Assembly: GCA_937983305.1 (NCBI GenBank)
Contig: CALKAJ010000076.1
Coordinates: 1 to 16,353 of the forward strand
DNA length: 16,353 nucleotides
Direction: 5' to 3'
Origin: an uncultured Ignavibacteriota bacterium
Lineage (GTDB): Bacteria; Bacteroidota; Ignavibacteria; Tepidaquicellales; Tepidaquicellaceae
Shown here: positions 1-6,865 of the stretch, piece after piece
How positions within the stretch are numbered: the stretch's first letter is position 1
Layout: each line of letters opens with the position of its first letter
Made by a program: the position numbers and the translations under genes
The notes under the pieces: model-generated
Told to the model about the DNA's origin: nothing
Databases searched by the model: none
Seen by the model: only the letters and a program-made list of their open reading frames with translations

Positions 1-127
1 CGATTATGAACTTGCAAAATCAATTATCGAAAAAGACGGTTACATTAAAGAAGAATTAAAAGCTGATTTGAAAAGAATTAATGATGCAAATATACCTGTT
101 GATATAGTTTTTGAACAGGGCTTATAA
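1..127 (+). CDS. 3' end of an unidentified protein (5'-truncated by window edge)
   Basis: An open frame enters at base 2 and runs 41 codons to TAA at 125-127, ending in the residues VDIVFEQGL. The segment is rich in Lys and Glu and reads like an amphipathic helix followed by a short strand. The visible piece is too short for me to assign to a family. A strong hairpin terminator follows the stop by about 15 bases, which supports this being a real gene end. It converges on the minus-strand radical SAM gene. Confidence 0.6.
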   Translation, partial: DYELAKSIIEKDGYIKEELKADLKRINDANIPVDIVFEQGL

Positions 128-142
128 TTATTATAATTTTTT

Positions 143-183
143 AAAAAGGATGTATTCCGGTTTGAATACATCCTTTTTTTTTA
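143..183. terminator. Bidirectional intrinsic terminator between convergent genes
   Basis: A perfect 15-bp stem (143-157 with 164-178) closes a 6-base loop, CGGTTT. It is flanked by a run of T on the + side (174-183) and by the matching A run on the left, which reads as T on the minus strand. It therefore can end transcription of the truncated + gene and of the radical SAM gene (stop at 181-183), whose last codons overlap the T run. Confidence 0.85.
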
Positions 184-1119
184 TACATTTGTATAACCGT
201 CACATAGTTTATAATCGTTATTCAAGTGCGACACAATAAACTGACCGCAATTGCTTCCCACAAGATTTTCGTCTTTTTCACCTATGCTGAGTATTACGTC
301 GTAACCTGCCGATTTAATTTCATCTAAAAGGTAATTCTTATCTTCTTCATAAGCATTGAAGAATGATTCGACTTCGTTTCTTAACTTGCTATAAGTAGGA
401 TTTACCGGGGTAAGCTTTAGCATAAATAATTCAGGACTGAAATATTTTTTTAAAACACTTACCTCAAGCGGAGAATCTTTCATAAGTGCAAAATTGAGTG
501 CAATTTTTCTGAACCCGTTTTTATACATCTTTTTTCCGATAACCGCCATCTCTTCAAAGGACATTTTCCTGACCGGAATTATTTTATTTCTTTTTTCAAC
601 ATCTGTTGTATGAATGGAAAACTGCATCTGAAAATCTTTATCTGAATATAGATTTTGTCTGACTTCAATTAGTTTTTCAAAAAATAAATCGAAACCCTTG
701 GGTGCAATGCTTGAAATTGAAGGAAGAATATTTATATCTTTATACCTGATGGGAAGCCATTTCAATACATCAATTACGTTAATATTCATTGCCGGCTCAC
801 CAAGTCTTGCAAATTGAATTTTTAGCATATCTGTTTTTATCTCACCTGAAGGAAATTTATCCTTAACTAAATATTCAATCTGAGCAATCATCTCTTCCTT
901 CGAAAGTTTTCCCTTGAAGTAATAGCCTGCATCGCACATAAGGCACTTTACGGGACAGCCCGCAAGCGTAGATATTATTAACACCCATTTTTCGCTGATT
1001 TTACGCGGCGGTTGAACAGACTCCACAAATTCAATCAATCTTCCCTCTTCCAATTCCGCTATGATAACCTTTGAAAGATTATCCATAGCAGAAGTTTTTA
1101 TAATTTTCATTTTACTCAT
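181..1119 (-). CDS. RlmN/Cfr-like radical SAM enzyme, short form
   Basis: Predicted [4Fe-4S]/S-adenosylmethionine enzyme of 312 residues. The cluster motif CxxxCxxC is C55-x3-C59-x2-C62. Further marks of the RlmN/Cfr family are the GEP motif (107-109), a SIHTTD segment (168-173) matching the 'SLHA' strand, LTPVNP (236-241) matching 'IPYNP', and a C-terminal NCGQF (290-294) matching the 'ACGQL' that carries the methylated cysteine (Cys355) of E. coli RlmN. It lacks the N-terminal RNA-binding domain of RlmN (usually 350 residues or more), and the position equivalent to RlmN Cys118 is Ile48, so it is probably not the housekeeping rRNA/tRNA methyltransferase. Its ATG (1117-1119) overlaps the end of the upstream oxidoreductase gene by 8 bases, so translation is probably coupled. 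An alternative start is Met4. The substrate is unknown. Confidence 0.8.
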   Translation of the reverse strand: MSKMKIIKTSAMDNLSKVIIAELEEGRLIEFVESVQPPRKISEKWVLIISTLAGCPVKCLMCDAGYYFKGKLSKEEMIAQIEYLVKDKFPSGEIKTDMLKIQFARLGEPAMNINVIDVLKWLPIRYKDINILPSISSIAPKGFDLFFEKLIEVRQNLYSDKDFQMQFSIHTTDVEKRNKIIPVRKMSFEEMAVIGKKMYKNGFRKIALNFALMKDSPLEVSVLKKYFSPELFMLKLTPVNPTYSKLRNEVESFFNAYEEDKNYLLDEIKSAGYDVILSIGEKDENLVGSNCGQFIVSHLNNDYKLCDGYTNV

Positions 1120-1963
1120 TCTCTGATTTATAAATTCTCATTGCCGTTTCAACTCCGTCTCCAACCGAAAGGGAAATCTGCCTGAAATTTCCGTTAATTT
1201 TATCTCCTATACAAAAAAACTTTTTGTTTTTTATTTTATAATCTCTCGCAGGTTTTCTTCCAAAAGCAATCAGTACGTAATCTGCAATAACTGACTTTTC
1301 TTTTCCCCGGATTGTATTAAAATTCAATTTCAATTTTTTATCTTGCCCTGTAATATTATATATAATGTAATTTTTAAATATTTCAATATTTTTATTTTTC
1401 TTTGCTCTCTGCAATAACAAATCAAGACATCTGAAATTGCCGCTTCTGTTATATATCGAAACATTATTATTCTTTGACAAATTCAACGAATAATCAAATG
1501 CCGCGTCTCCTCCGCCAAGTACTGCTATTTCTTTGTTTTTAACGCTAAAAAGATTTTTAACTTCGTAGAATACTTTACTAACTGCTTTTTCATCTATAAA
1601 AATTTCCGACGGTTTTACAGGTTCGGTTCCTGTTGCATCAATAAGATATTTTGAGGAATATATTCCTTTTTCACTCCGGACTAAAAAATTATCCTGTTTA
1701 TATTCAGCCGATTCAATTTCTTCAAACCTGATATCAATTTTATGATTTAAAAACTGCTTTCTAAGCAGAGAACAAAATTTCACTCCGCTGATTCCGTTTG
1801 GATAGCCTAAATAATTTTCTATAAGATTTGCATTTACCGCAAGTCCGCCTATTTCATTCCTTTCAAATACAAGCGGCTGAAAGCCCATCCTTTTCAACTG
1901 AATTGCCGATGATGCGCCTGCCGGTCCGCATCCGATAATTATTATGTCGCGGGTTTTTTTCAA
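1112..1963 (-). CDS. FAD/NAD(P)-dependent oxidoreductase, thioredoxin-reductase-like but without the CxxC
   Basis: A 283-residue two-dinucleotide-domain flavoprotein. The FAD-binding GCGPAG lies at 11-16 (GxGxxG) and ATGTEP at 110-115. The NAD(P)-binding motif GGGDAAFD spans 150-157, and the C-terminal FAD motif CIGD (251-254) is followed by RQ (261-262) and GDG (268-270). Thioredoxin reductases carry a CATC-type redox pair just before the second glycine motif. Here that stretch (116-148) contains no cysteine, so disulfide reduction of the TrxR kind is unlikely; the TrxR-like ferredoxin/flavodoxin-NAD(P)H reductases are a better analogy. The start appears to be TTG (1961-1963), which overlaps the TGA of the upstream hydrolase in a TTGA junction; GxGxxG directly after it supports this start. 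It could supply electrons to the co-encoded radical SAM enzyme (inference). Confidence 0.82.
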   Translation of the reverse strand: MKKTRDIIIIGCGPAGASSAIQLKRMGFQPLVFERNEIGGLAVNANLIENYLGYPNGISGVKFCSLLRKQFLNHKIDIRFEEIESAEYKQDNFLVRSEKGIYSSKYLIDATGTEPVKPSEIFIDEKAVSKVFYEVKNLFSVKNKEIAVLGGGDAAFDYSLNLSKNNNVSIYNRSGNFRCLDLLLQRAKKNKNIEIFKNYIIYNITGQDKKLKLNFNTIRGKEKSVIADYVLIAFGRKPARDYKIKNKKFFCIGDKINGNFRQISLSVGDGVETAMRIYKSENE

Positions 1964-2592
1964 CGGTTATCTGCAATTTTATTTAATAATACAGGAACAG
2001 CATATCCAAACGATAAATTCAGAACTGTTGCCTTGTGAAATTCTCTGTTATAACAAGCTGTTCCATCAACAGAGAAAAAAACCTCATAACCCTTTAGAAA
2101 AGCAGAGCGGGCAGTATGCTCACAGCATAGATTTCCCATCACACCGCAAATCAAAATACGTTTTATATTTTTTGATTTTAAAAATGATTCAAGGTTTGTC
2201 CCCGAAAATGCATCATAATAAGTTTTAACAATTACATCTCCTTCAAAAATTATTCCGGAATAAATATCATCACCGGAAATTGAATTTTTCCACCATCTTA
2301 ACATTGAAGAATCCGGGACATCAATATGTTTTGTATAAATCACGGGTAAATCGTAGCTCTTAAATTTCTTGATTGCGGAATTGATAAAAGGTATTATCGC
2401 AGGAGCAGAAGGGATAAATGCATTTGACTCCTCAATCAGAAAATAATTCTGCATATCAAGTACAAGCAAAGCACAATCCTCAAACGAAAAAGGAAATCTT
2501 TTTGATTTGTCAAATAAATTTGCACTTTCGAGAATTTTCAGGGATTCTGCTTGTATATTGCCGGGTGTGTAATAAATTTCTTTTCTTTGCAA
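1960..2592 (-). CDS. Cysteine hydrolase of the isochorismatase-like superfamily
   Basis: A 210-residue cytoplasmic hydrolase with the Asp-Lys-Cys triad of the nicotinamidase/isochorismatase superfamily: D46 in LVLDMQNYF, K123 in IVKTYYDAF, and C156 in GVMGNLCCEHTA (150-161). The doubled cysteine followed by ExTA resembles N-carbamoylsarcosine-amidase-like and biuret-amidohydrolase-like members, which attack C-N bonds, more than true isochorismatases. The substrate cannot be read from sequence. No ATG occurs before Met47, and an in-frame stop lies only a few codons upstream of the TTG at 2590-2592, so TTG is the most likely start. About 36 N-terminal residues precede the core fold and may form a cap or dimer contact. 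It is the first gene of the three-gene overlapping unit. Confidence 0.83.
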   Translation of the reverse strand: MQRKEIYYTPGNIQAESLKILESANLFDKSKRFPFSFEDCALLVLDMQNYFLIEESNAFIPSAPAIIPFINSAIKKFKSYDLPVIYTKHIDVPDSSMLRWWKNSISGDDIYSGIIFEGDVIVKTYYDAFSGTNLESFLKSKNIKRILICGVMGNLCCEHTARSAFLKGYEVFFSVDGTACYNREFHKATVLNLSFGYAVPVLLNKIADNR

Positions 2593-2654
2593 TAACTTTT
2601 AATTTGACGCAAAATAAGTAATTTTAAAAAGAATAAAAACTCAATTGCCGGATT

Positions 2655-4967
2655 TTACATATTCAATGCTTTTTTAACGGTCAAAATGAATATATCTTTA
2701 TCAAATGGTTTTGATATATAGTAGTCACATCCGTTTGATAAAAATTCTTCACTGTCGCCTTTCATCGCAAAAGCAGTAACCGCGATAAACGGAACATCGT
2801 CATACCTTGTGTCTTTTTTAATTTCTTTAATTGTTTGAAGTCCTGTCAAACCTCTCCCGAGATTAATATCCATTAATACAAGATCGTATTTAATATCCTT
2901 TGTCTTAACCAATGCCTCTTCACCGGAAGAAACCGAATCAAGATTACATATTCCTCTCAATAATACTCCGACTAATTTCCTGCTTGTGTTATCGTCATCT
3001 ACAAAGAGGACTCTCTTTTTGTCTTTGTTCTTTTGGATTCCTCCTGCAATCACTCCGACTGTTTGATTTTCCACTGTCTTTTTTTCCATTGTATTTATTT
3101 CACTATAGGGCAGTCTCACGGTAAATTCAGAACCTTTTCCTAATTCACTCTTAACCAAAATATCTCCTCCAAGTTTTTTTATAAAGTTTTTTGTAATGGT
3201 TAAGCCAAGCCCGCTTCCTTCAAAGCTTCTGCTGTAACCTTCACTAACCTGTCTGAATTCATCAAAAATATAACTTTGAGCTTCCTGTGGAATACCAATA
3301 CCTGTATCTATTACCTTAATAAAAATATACTTCCTGCCGTCAATGATATCATCATACAGCTTAACGGAAACCCCGCCAACGCTTGTATATTTAATCGCAT
3401 TATTTATCAGATTGTTAATTATTTCCGTGAATATCCTCTCATCTGTTCTGATTTCGCAGGTTATATTCGAATAGGAAAAATCAATTGTAATATTTTTATT
3501 TTTTGCGGCAAGTTCAAAAAACTTTATTATATCTTTTATAACTCTGACTAAATCAGTATTTGATAGATTCAAATCAAGTTTATTGGCTTCAATTCTTGAT
3601 AAATCCAGTATCAGATTCAAAGTCTCCATCAATCTTTTCCCGTTCTGATTTATCAGCTCAGCCATTTCTTTTATTTCTTTATTTTCCACCTCCTGTGATA
3701 TTAAATAAGAGAATCCAAGAATTCCGTTCATTGGAGTCCTTAACTCGTGGCTCATATTTGCGAGAAAATTTGATTTAAGCCTGCTCATCTCAACCGCTTT
3801 TTCTTTGGCATTAATCAATTCAAGTTCCGATTCTTTTTGCTTCGAAATATCACGTATTACCGTTACAAAATACTTTAGTTTCTCGTCTTTTTTAATCGGC
3901 TTTGAATATATTTCGGAAATAAAATGTGTCCCGTCTTTTTTTCTGTAAACATTTTCAAAATTCATATGCCCGTTTTTTTTCAACTGCTCTAATCCGATAT
4001 CGTAAGATTTACGGAATGCTGTTTCATCAGGATATATAAATCCGGTTGTCTTTCCAATGAATTCTTGTCTTGTATATCCGAAAATTTCCTCAGCTGTTTT
4101 ATTTACTTCAACTATCACTCTTGATTCGGGAATTGTAACCAAAACTCCGACATCAATGCTTGATAGAACTGCTTCAAGAAAATCCCTGTATTGACTAAGG
4201 TTATTTTCCGCATCCTTTTTTTCCGAAATATCATTTGCAACTACAAGTATTGTCTTATCGGATAATTTTGTAATTCTATATTCAAGAGTTGCATAACTGC
4301 CGTTTTTCATTTTTGTTGGTAATTCCCTGAAGAAATCTTCCCCAATTAATACTTTCCGGATACTTTCATCTAAATCACAATTGGTATCTTCGCTAACCAA
4401 TGATTTTAAGTCCCTGATGAATAAGTCTTCCTTTTCATATCCGAGAATCCTGCAGAAAGTTTCATTGACATCAATAATCACGCCTTTGTTATTAAGAACT
4501 AAAATACAACTTGGAGACAGCTCGAATAACTTTCTGTATTGACTCTCATGTGATTTAAGGATTTCTTTGAAATTTTTTTGCTCTGTATAATCCGATGCAA
4601 CACATATTATTGCTTCTAATTCACTTTTCGGATTAATAAATGGAGAAAACGAAAATAGCATTACTTTCTTTTCTCCGCCCTTGCAAACCACATTATATTC
4701 GCCAAAAAAATTATTTCCGGTTAATAAATCCTTTCTGATTTCATCCCTTGTTTTACCTTCAAATGCATCAAGATTTAACTGCAATGAAATTTTTTTGCCG
4801 ATAGTTTCTTCGGTTTTCCAGCCGAATATAGTCTCAGCATATTTATTCCAGAATATGATATTTAAATTTATATCAACAGCAATAACCACTTCAGCCAATG
4901 AATCCAGAATTGCAGTATGCAATTCCGATGCGCTGCTTCTAACCTTGCTATCCCAGAATATCCCCAT
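2655..4967 (-). CDS. Soluble hybrid sensor histidine kinase (PAS x3, HisKA, HATPase, REC)
   Basis: This 770-residue kinase has no membrane span, so it senses a cytoplasmic cue. PAS folds lie at about 14-130, 140-250 and 262-378, each ending in a short DxTEQ/DISEK/DISKQ-type PAC linker. The phosphoacceptor is H407 in the H-box SHELRTP. The ATPase N-box is N518-N523, G1 is DTGIGI at 554-559, the F-box is around F568-F571, and G2 is GSGLGL at 584-589. A C-terminal receiver follows, with acidic residues D657-D659, phosphoacceptor D700, T731 and K753. Histidine and receiver residues are all intact, so it should be active. No Hpt or DNA-binding regulator is adjacent, so its output partner lies elsewhere. 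It lies 62 bases upstream of the cysteine hydrolase on the same strand and might be co-transcribed with it. Confidence 0.92.
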   Translation of the reverse strand: MGIFWDSKVRSSASELHTAILDSLAEVVIAVDINLNIIFWNKYAETIFGWKTEETIGKKISLQLNLDAFEGKTRDEIRKDLLTGNNFFGEYNVVCKGGEKKVMLFSFSPFINPKSELEAIICVASDYTEQKNFKEILKSHESQYRKLFELSPSCILVLNNKGVIIDVNETFCRILGYEKEDLFIRDLKSLVSEDTNCDLDESIRKVLIGEDFFRELPTKMKNGSYATLEYRITKLSDKTILVVANDISEKKDAENNLSQYRDFLEAVLSSIDVGVLVTIPESRVIVEVNKTAEEIFGYTRQEFIGKTTGFIYPDETAFRKSYDIGLEQLKKNGHMNFENVYRKKDGTHFISEIYSKPIKKDEKLKYFVTVIRDISKQKESELELINAKEKAVEMSRLKSNFLANMSHELRTPMNGILGFSYLISQEVENKEIKEMAELINQNGKRLMETLNLILDLSRIEANKLDLNLSNTDLVRVIKDIIKFFELAAKNKNITIDFSYSNITCEIRTDERIFTEIINNLINNAIKYTSVGGVSVKLYDDIIDGRKYIFIKVIDTGIGIPQEAQSYIFDEFRQVSEGYSRSFEGSGLGLTITKNFIKKLGGDILVKSELGKGSEFTVRLPYSEINTMEKKTVENQTVGVIAGGIQKNKDKKRVLFVDDDNTSRKLVGVLLRGICNLDSVSSGEEALVKTKDIKYDLVLMDINLGRGLTGLQTIKEIKKDTRYDDVPFIAVTAFAMKGDSEEFLSNGCDYYISKPFDKDIFILTVKKALNM

Positions 4968-5045
4968 AATTGTTGTAATTAGGTTTCAAATTAATTATTC
5001 TTTTAAACAACTTAACAAAAACTTATTTATAACAACAGTAAATTA

Positions 5046-5070
5046 CCCGCCGGCGGCACAAACCGGCGGG
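5046..5070 (-). terminator. GC-rich hairpin, likely terminator of pepT
   Basis: A perfect 8-bp stem, CCCGCCGG (5046-5053) with CCGGCGGG (5063-5070), closes a 9-base loop in otherwise AT-rich DNA. It sits six bases beyond the peptidase T stop codon. On the minus strand the tail is only TAATTTACTG, a poor U-tract, so termination may be weak. Confidence 0.6.
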
Positions 5071-5076
5071 ATATAC

Positions 5077-6300
5077 TTATTTAGCGTAAATTTCGGTAAT
5101 TTTTACAATAACTTCAACTGCTTTTTGCATCGTATTTAATGAAACGTATTCATAACGTCCATGGAAATTCATTCCGCCTGCAAAGATATTCGGACATGGT
5201 ATTCCCATATATGAAAGCTTTGAACCGTCTGTTCCGCCTCTTATCGGCATCACTCTTGGTTTTACTCCTGCAAGCTCCATAGCTTTTTTTGCGTTTTCTA
5301 CTATATGCATTACAGGTTCAACTTTCTCACGCATATTATAATACTGGTCAACTAACTCTACTTTTACTACATCTTTACCATATCTTTCACTCAGGAAATC
5401 TCCGACTTTTTTTGCCATTTCCTTTTTTGCTTCGAATTTTTCTCTGTCGTGATCTCTCACAATATATACAATCGTTGAATTTTCTACTGTTCCTTCCATC
5501 TTTATTAAATGGAAAAATCCGTCATAATCCTTTGTAAATTCAGGTCTCATATTTACGGGTAACAACTGATTATACTCCATCGCAATAAGCATTGAATTCA
5601 GCATTTTGTCTTTTGCATATCCGGGATGAACATTCCTTCCCTGAATCTTTACGGTCAATTTTGCGGCATTGAAATTTTCGTATTCAAGTTCGCCTTCCGA
5701 GCCGCCATCCATTGTATAGGCGTATTCGGCACCGAATTTTTTAACATTGAATTTATCTACGCCTCTTCCAATTTCTTCATCAGGTGTAAATGCCACTTTC
5801 ACTGTTCCGTGTTTTATTTCAGGATGGTTTATCAGATAATCCATCGCTGTCATAATTTCCGCTATACCTGCTTTATCGTCCGCTCCGAGGAGTGTACTTC
5901 CGTCAGTTGTAATAACGGTATGACCTTTTAACTTTTTTAATTCCGGGAAGAGACTTGTTGCGAGAATAATATTGTTCGCTTTATCAAGAATTATATCTTC
6001 TCCGTTATAGTCCTTGTGGATTTGAGGTTTAACATTTTCGCCTGACATATCCGGACTTGTGTCAACGTGTGATATAAATCCAATCACAGGCACTTTCTTA
6101 TCCGTATTAGCGGGTAATGTTGCATAGACGTAGCCGTTTTCGTCAATTGCAACTTCTTTCATTCCCATTTCCTCAAGTTCTTTTTTTAACAGATTAAGCA
6201 GGTTGTACTGCTTTTCTGTGCTGGGGCAGGTCTCCGAGTTTTCGTCAGACATTGTATCTATGGCGATATATCTCAAAAACCTTTCTAATAATTTATTCAT
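5077..6300 (-). CDS. pepT: Peptidase T (tripeptide aminopeptidase), M20 family
   Basis: Cytoplasmic di-zinc aminopeptidase that removes the N-terminal residue of tripeptides; 407 residues, the usual PepT length. The expected metal and catalytic residues are all visible: H78 and D80 in ISHVDTSPD, bridging D141 in LGADDKAG, general base E175 and ligand E176 in PDEEIGRG, D198 in MDGG, and H380 in NFHGRYEY. The lid or dimerisation domain (about 207-320) carries the NVHPG element (H225), and the RGGTDGS motif (354-360) matches the substrate-binding region of the family. Its ATG (6298-6300) begins directly at the conserved N-terminus. It lies downstream of two peptide transporter genes on the same strand, separated from them by the GxxExxY cassette, and would digest imported peptides. 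Confidence 0.95.
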   Translation of the reverse strand: MNKLLERFLRYIAIDTMSDENSETCPSTEKQYNLLNLLKKELEEMGMKEVAIDENGYVYATLPANTDKKVPVIGFISHVDTSPDMSGENVKPQIHKDYNGEDIILDKANNIILATSLFPELKKLKGHTVITTDGSTLLGADDKAGIAEIMTAMDYLINHPEIKHGTVKVAFTPDEEIGRGVDKFNVKKFGAEYAYTMDGGSEGELEYENFNAAKLTVKIQGRNVHPGYAKDKMLNSMLIAMEYNQLLPVNMRPEFTKDYDGFFHLIKMEGTVENSTIVYIVRDHDREKFEAKKEMAKKVGDFLSERYGKDVVKVELVDQYYNMREKVEPVMHIVENAKKAMELAGVKPRVMPIRGGTDGSKLSYMGIPCPNIFAGGMNFHGRYEYVSLNTMQKAVEVIVKITEIYAK

Positions 6301-6327
6301 TTTAATTTTTGTTTACTTAAAAAAACA

Positions 6328-6367
6328 AGATACGCAAAAGACACAGACTTAACGCAGATTTTCACTG
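6328..6367. repeat. Left arm of 40-bp inverted repeat flanking the GxxExxY gene
   Basis: Begins AGATACGCA and is the inverted, 33/40-identical partner of 6760-6799. Its last six bases include the TGA stop (6362-6364) of the GxxExxY gene, so the repeat overlaps the gene end. On the other strand it reads as CTGTG/CTGCG-type words. Confidence 0.8.
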
Positions 6368-6745
6368 TTCCGGATTATTACTGTAAATTTTTCTTGAGAA
6401 CTCAGGTTTCTTACCAAAATTTAAAATCATACCTAATTCATATTCGGTAGCTCTTAAATAATTCATTAACTGATATTCAAACTGCTTGGCAATTGTTTCG
6501 GCAGCTTTTATTTCAAGAATAATTTTTTTTTCAACAATCAAATCGGCGTAATATTCACCGACACTTATTCCTTTATACGTTACATCAATTTTACATTCTT
6601 TTTCAACAAATAGTCCGTTCTTTTGAAGCTCAAATAACAATGCATTATGATAAACTTTTTCGAGAAAACCATATCCCAATGTTTTATATACTTCAAAAAA
6701 ACTTTTTAAAATTGTTTCTGTTATGTCTTTATAAAGAAATTCCAT
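6362..6745 (-). CDS. GxxExxY family protein (PD-(D/E)xK-like fold)
   Basis: A small 127-residue protein with the family's signature glycine, glutamate and tyrosine at G26, E29 and Y32 (GFLEKVY). A following core, YYADLIVEKKIILEIKA, places D68 ten residues before E78, with K80 after it; this is the layout of a PD-(D/E)xK nuclease active site. The family's function is not established to my knowledge, so nuclease activity is inference from the fold motif. The gene breaks an otherwise peptide-related run between the OPT transporter gene and pepT, and 40-bp inverted repeats bound it. Members of this family are often found in many copies per genome, which with the repeats suggests a mobile or repeat-associated cassette. 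The ATG at 6743-6745 starts the conserved region; no Shine-Dalgarno is evident. Confidence 0.88.
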   Translation of the reverse strand: MEFLYKDITETILKSFFEVYKTLGYGFLEKVYHNALLFELQKNGLFVEKECKIDVTYKGISVGEYYADLIVEKKIILEIKAAETIAKQFEYQLMNYLRATEYELGMILNFGKKPEFSRKIYSNNPEQ

Positions 6746-6759
6746 TATTTTTTAAAATT

Positions 6760-6799
6760 CTGTGATTATCTGTGTTAACTCTGTGTATTCTGCGTATCT
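6760..6799. repeat. Right arm of 40-bp inverted repeat flanking the GxxExxY gene
   Basis: Its reverse complement begins AGATACGCAG and matches 6328-6367 at 33 of 40 positions without gaps. It lies 15 bases upstream of the GxxExxY start codon. The + strand reads as successive words CTGTGAT, CTGTGTT, CTGTGTA, CTGCGTA, so the arm itself has a roughly 10-base internal period. Confidence 0.8.
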
Positions 6800-6813
6800 A
6801 AAATATTTTTTAT

Positions 6814-6850
6814 TGAAAATCCGTCTAATCTGTGTATTCCGTGTTCAATT
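6814..6850. repeat. Degenerate direct copy of the right inverted-repeat arm
   Basis: The stretch TGAAAATCCGTCTAATCTG and the following TGTATTCCGTGTTCAA align, with one- to two-base gaps, to 6763-6799 in the same orientation. This makes the right flank a two-unit array about 51 bases apart. It falls in the 120-base gap between the GxxExxY gene and the OPT transporter stop codon. Confidence 0.55.
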
Positions 6851-6865
6851 CTTTTAAATCATATA

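Noticed and set aside
181..1119. Housekeeping rlmN or antibiotic-resistance cfr
   Set aside because: The N-terminal domain is absent, the Cys118/Cys105 equivalent is Ile, and the operon partners do not fit; a family label only is justified.
1960..2592. Nicotinamidase or true isochorismatase
   Set aside because: The triad fits the superfamily, but the CCEHTA motif and the lack of a recognisable metal-binding set or siderophore neighbours do not support either assignment.
4681..5139. Plus-strand 152-codon open frame
   Set aside because: It is antisense to the kinase N-terminus and the pepT end, crosses the GC hairpin, and has no family resemblance.
6300..6328. Target-site duplication flanking the GxxExxY cassette
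   Set aside because: The bases outside the two arms are both A/T-rich but give no convincing matched duplication.
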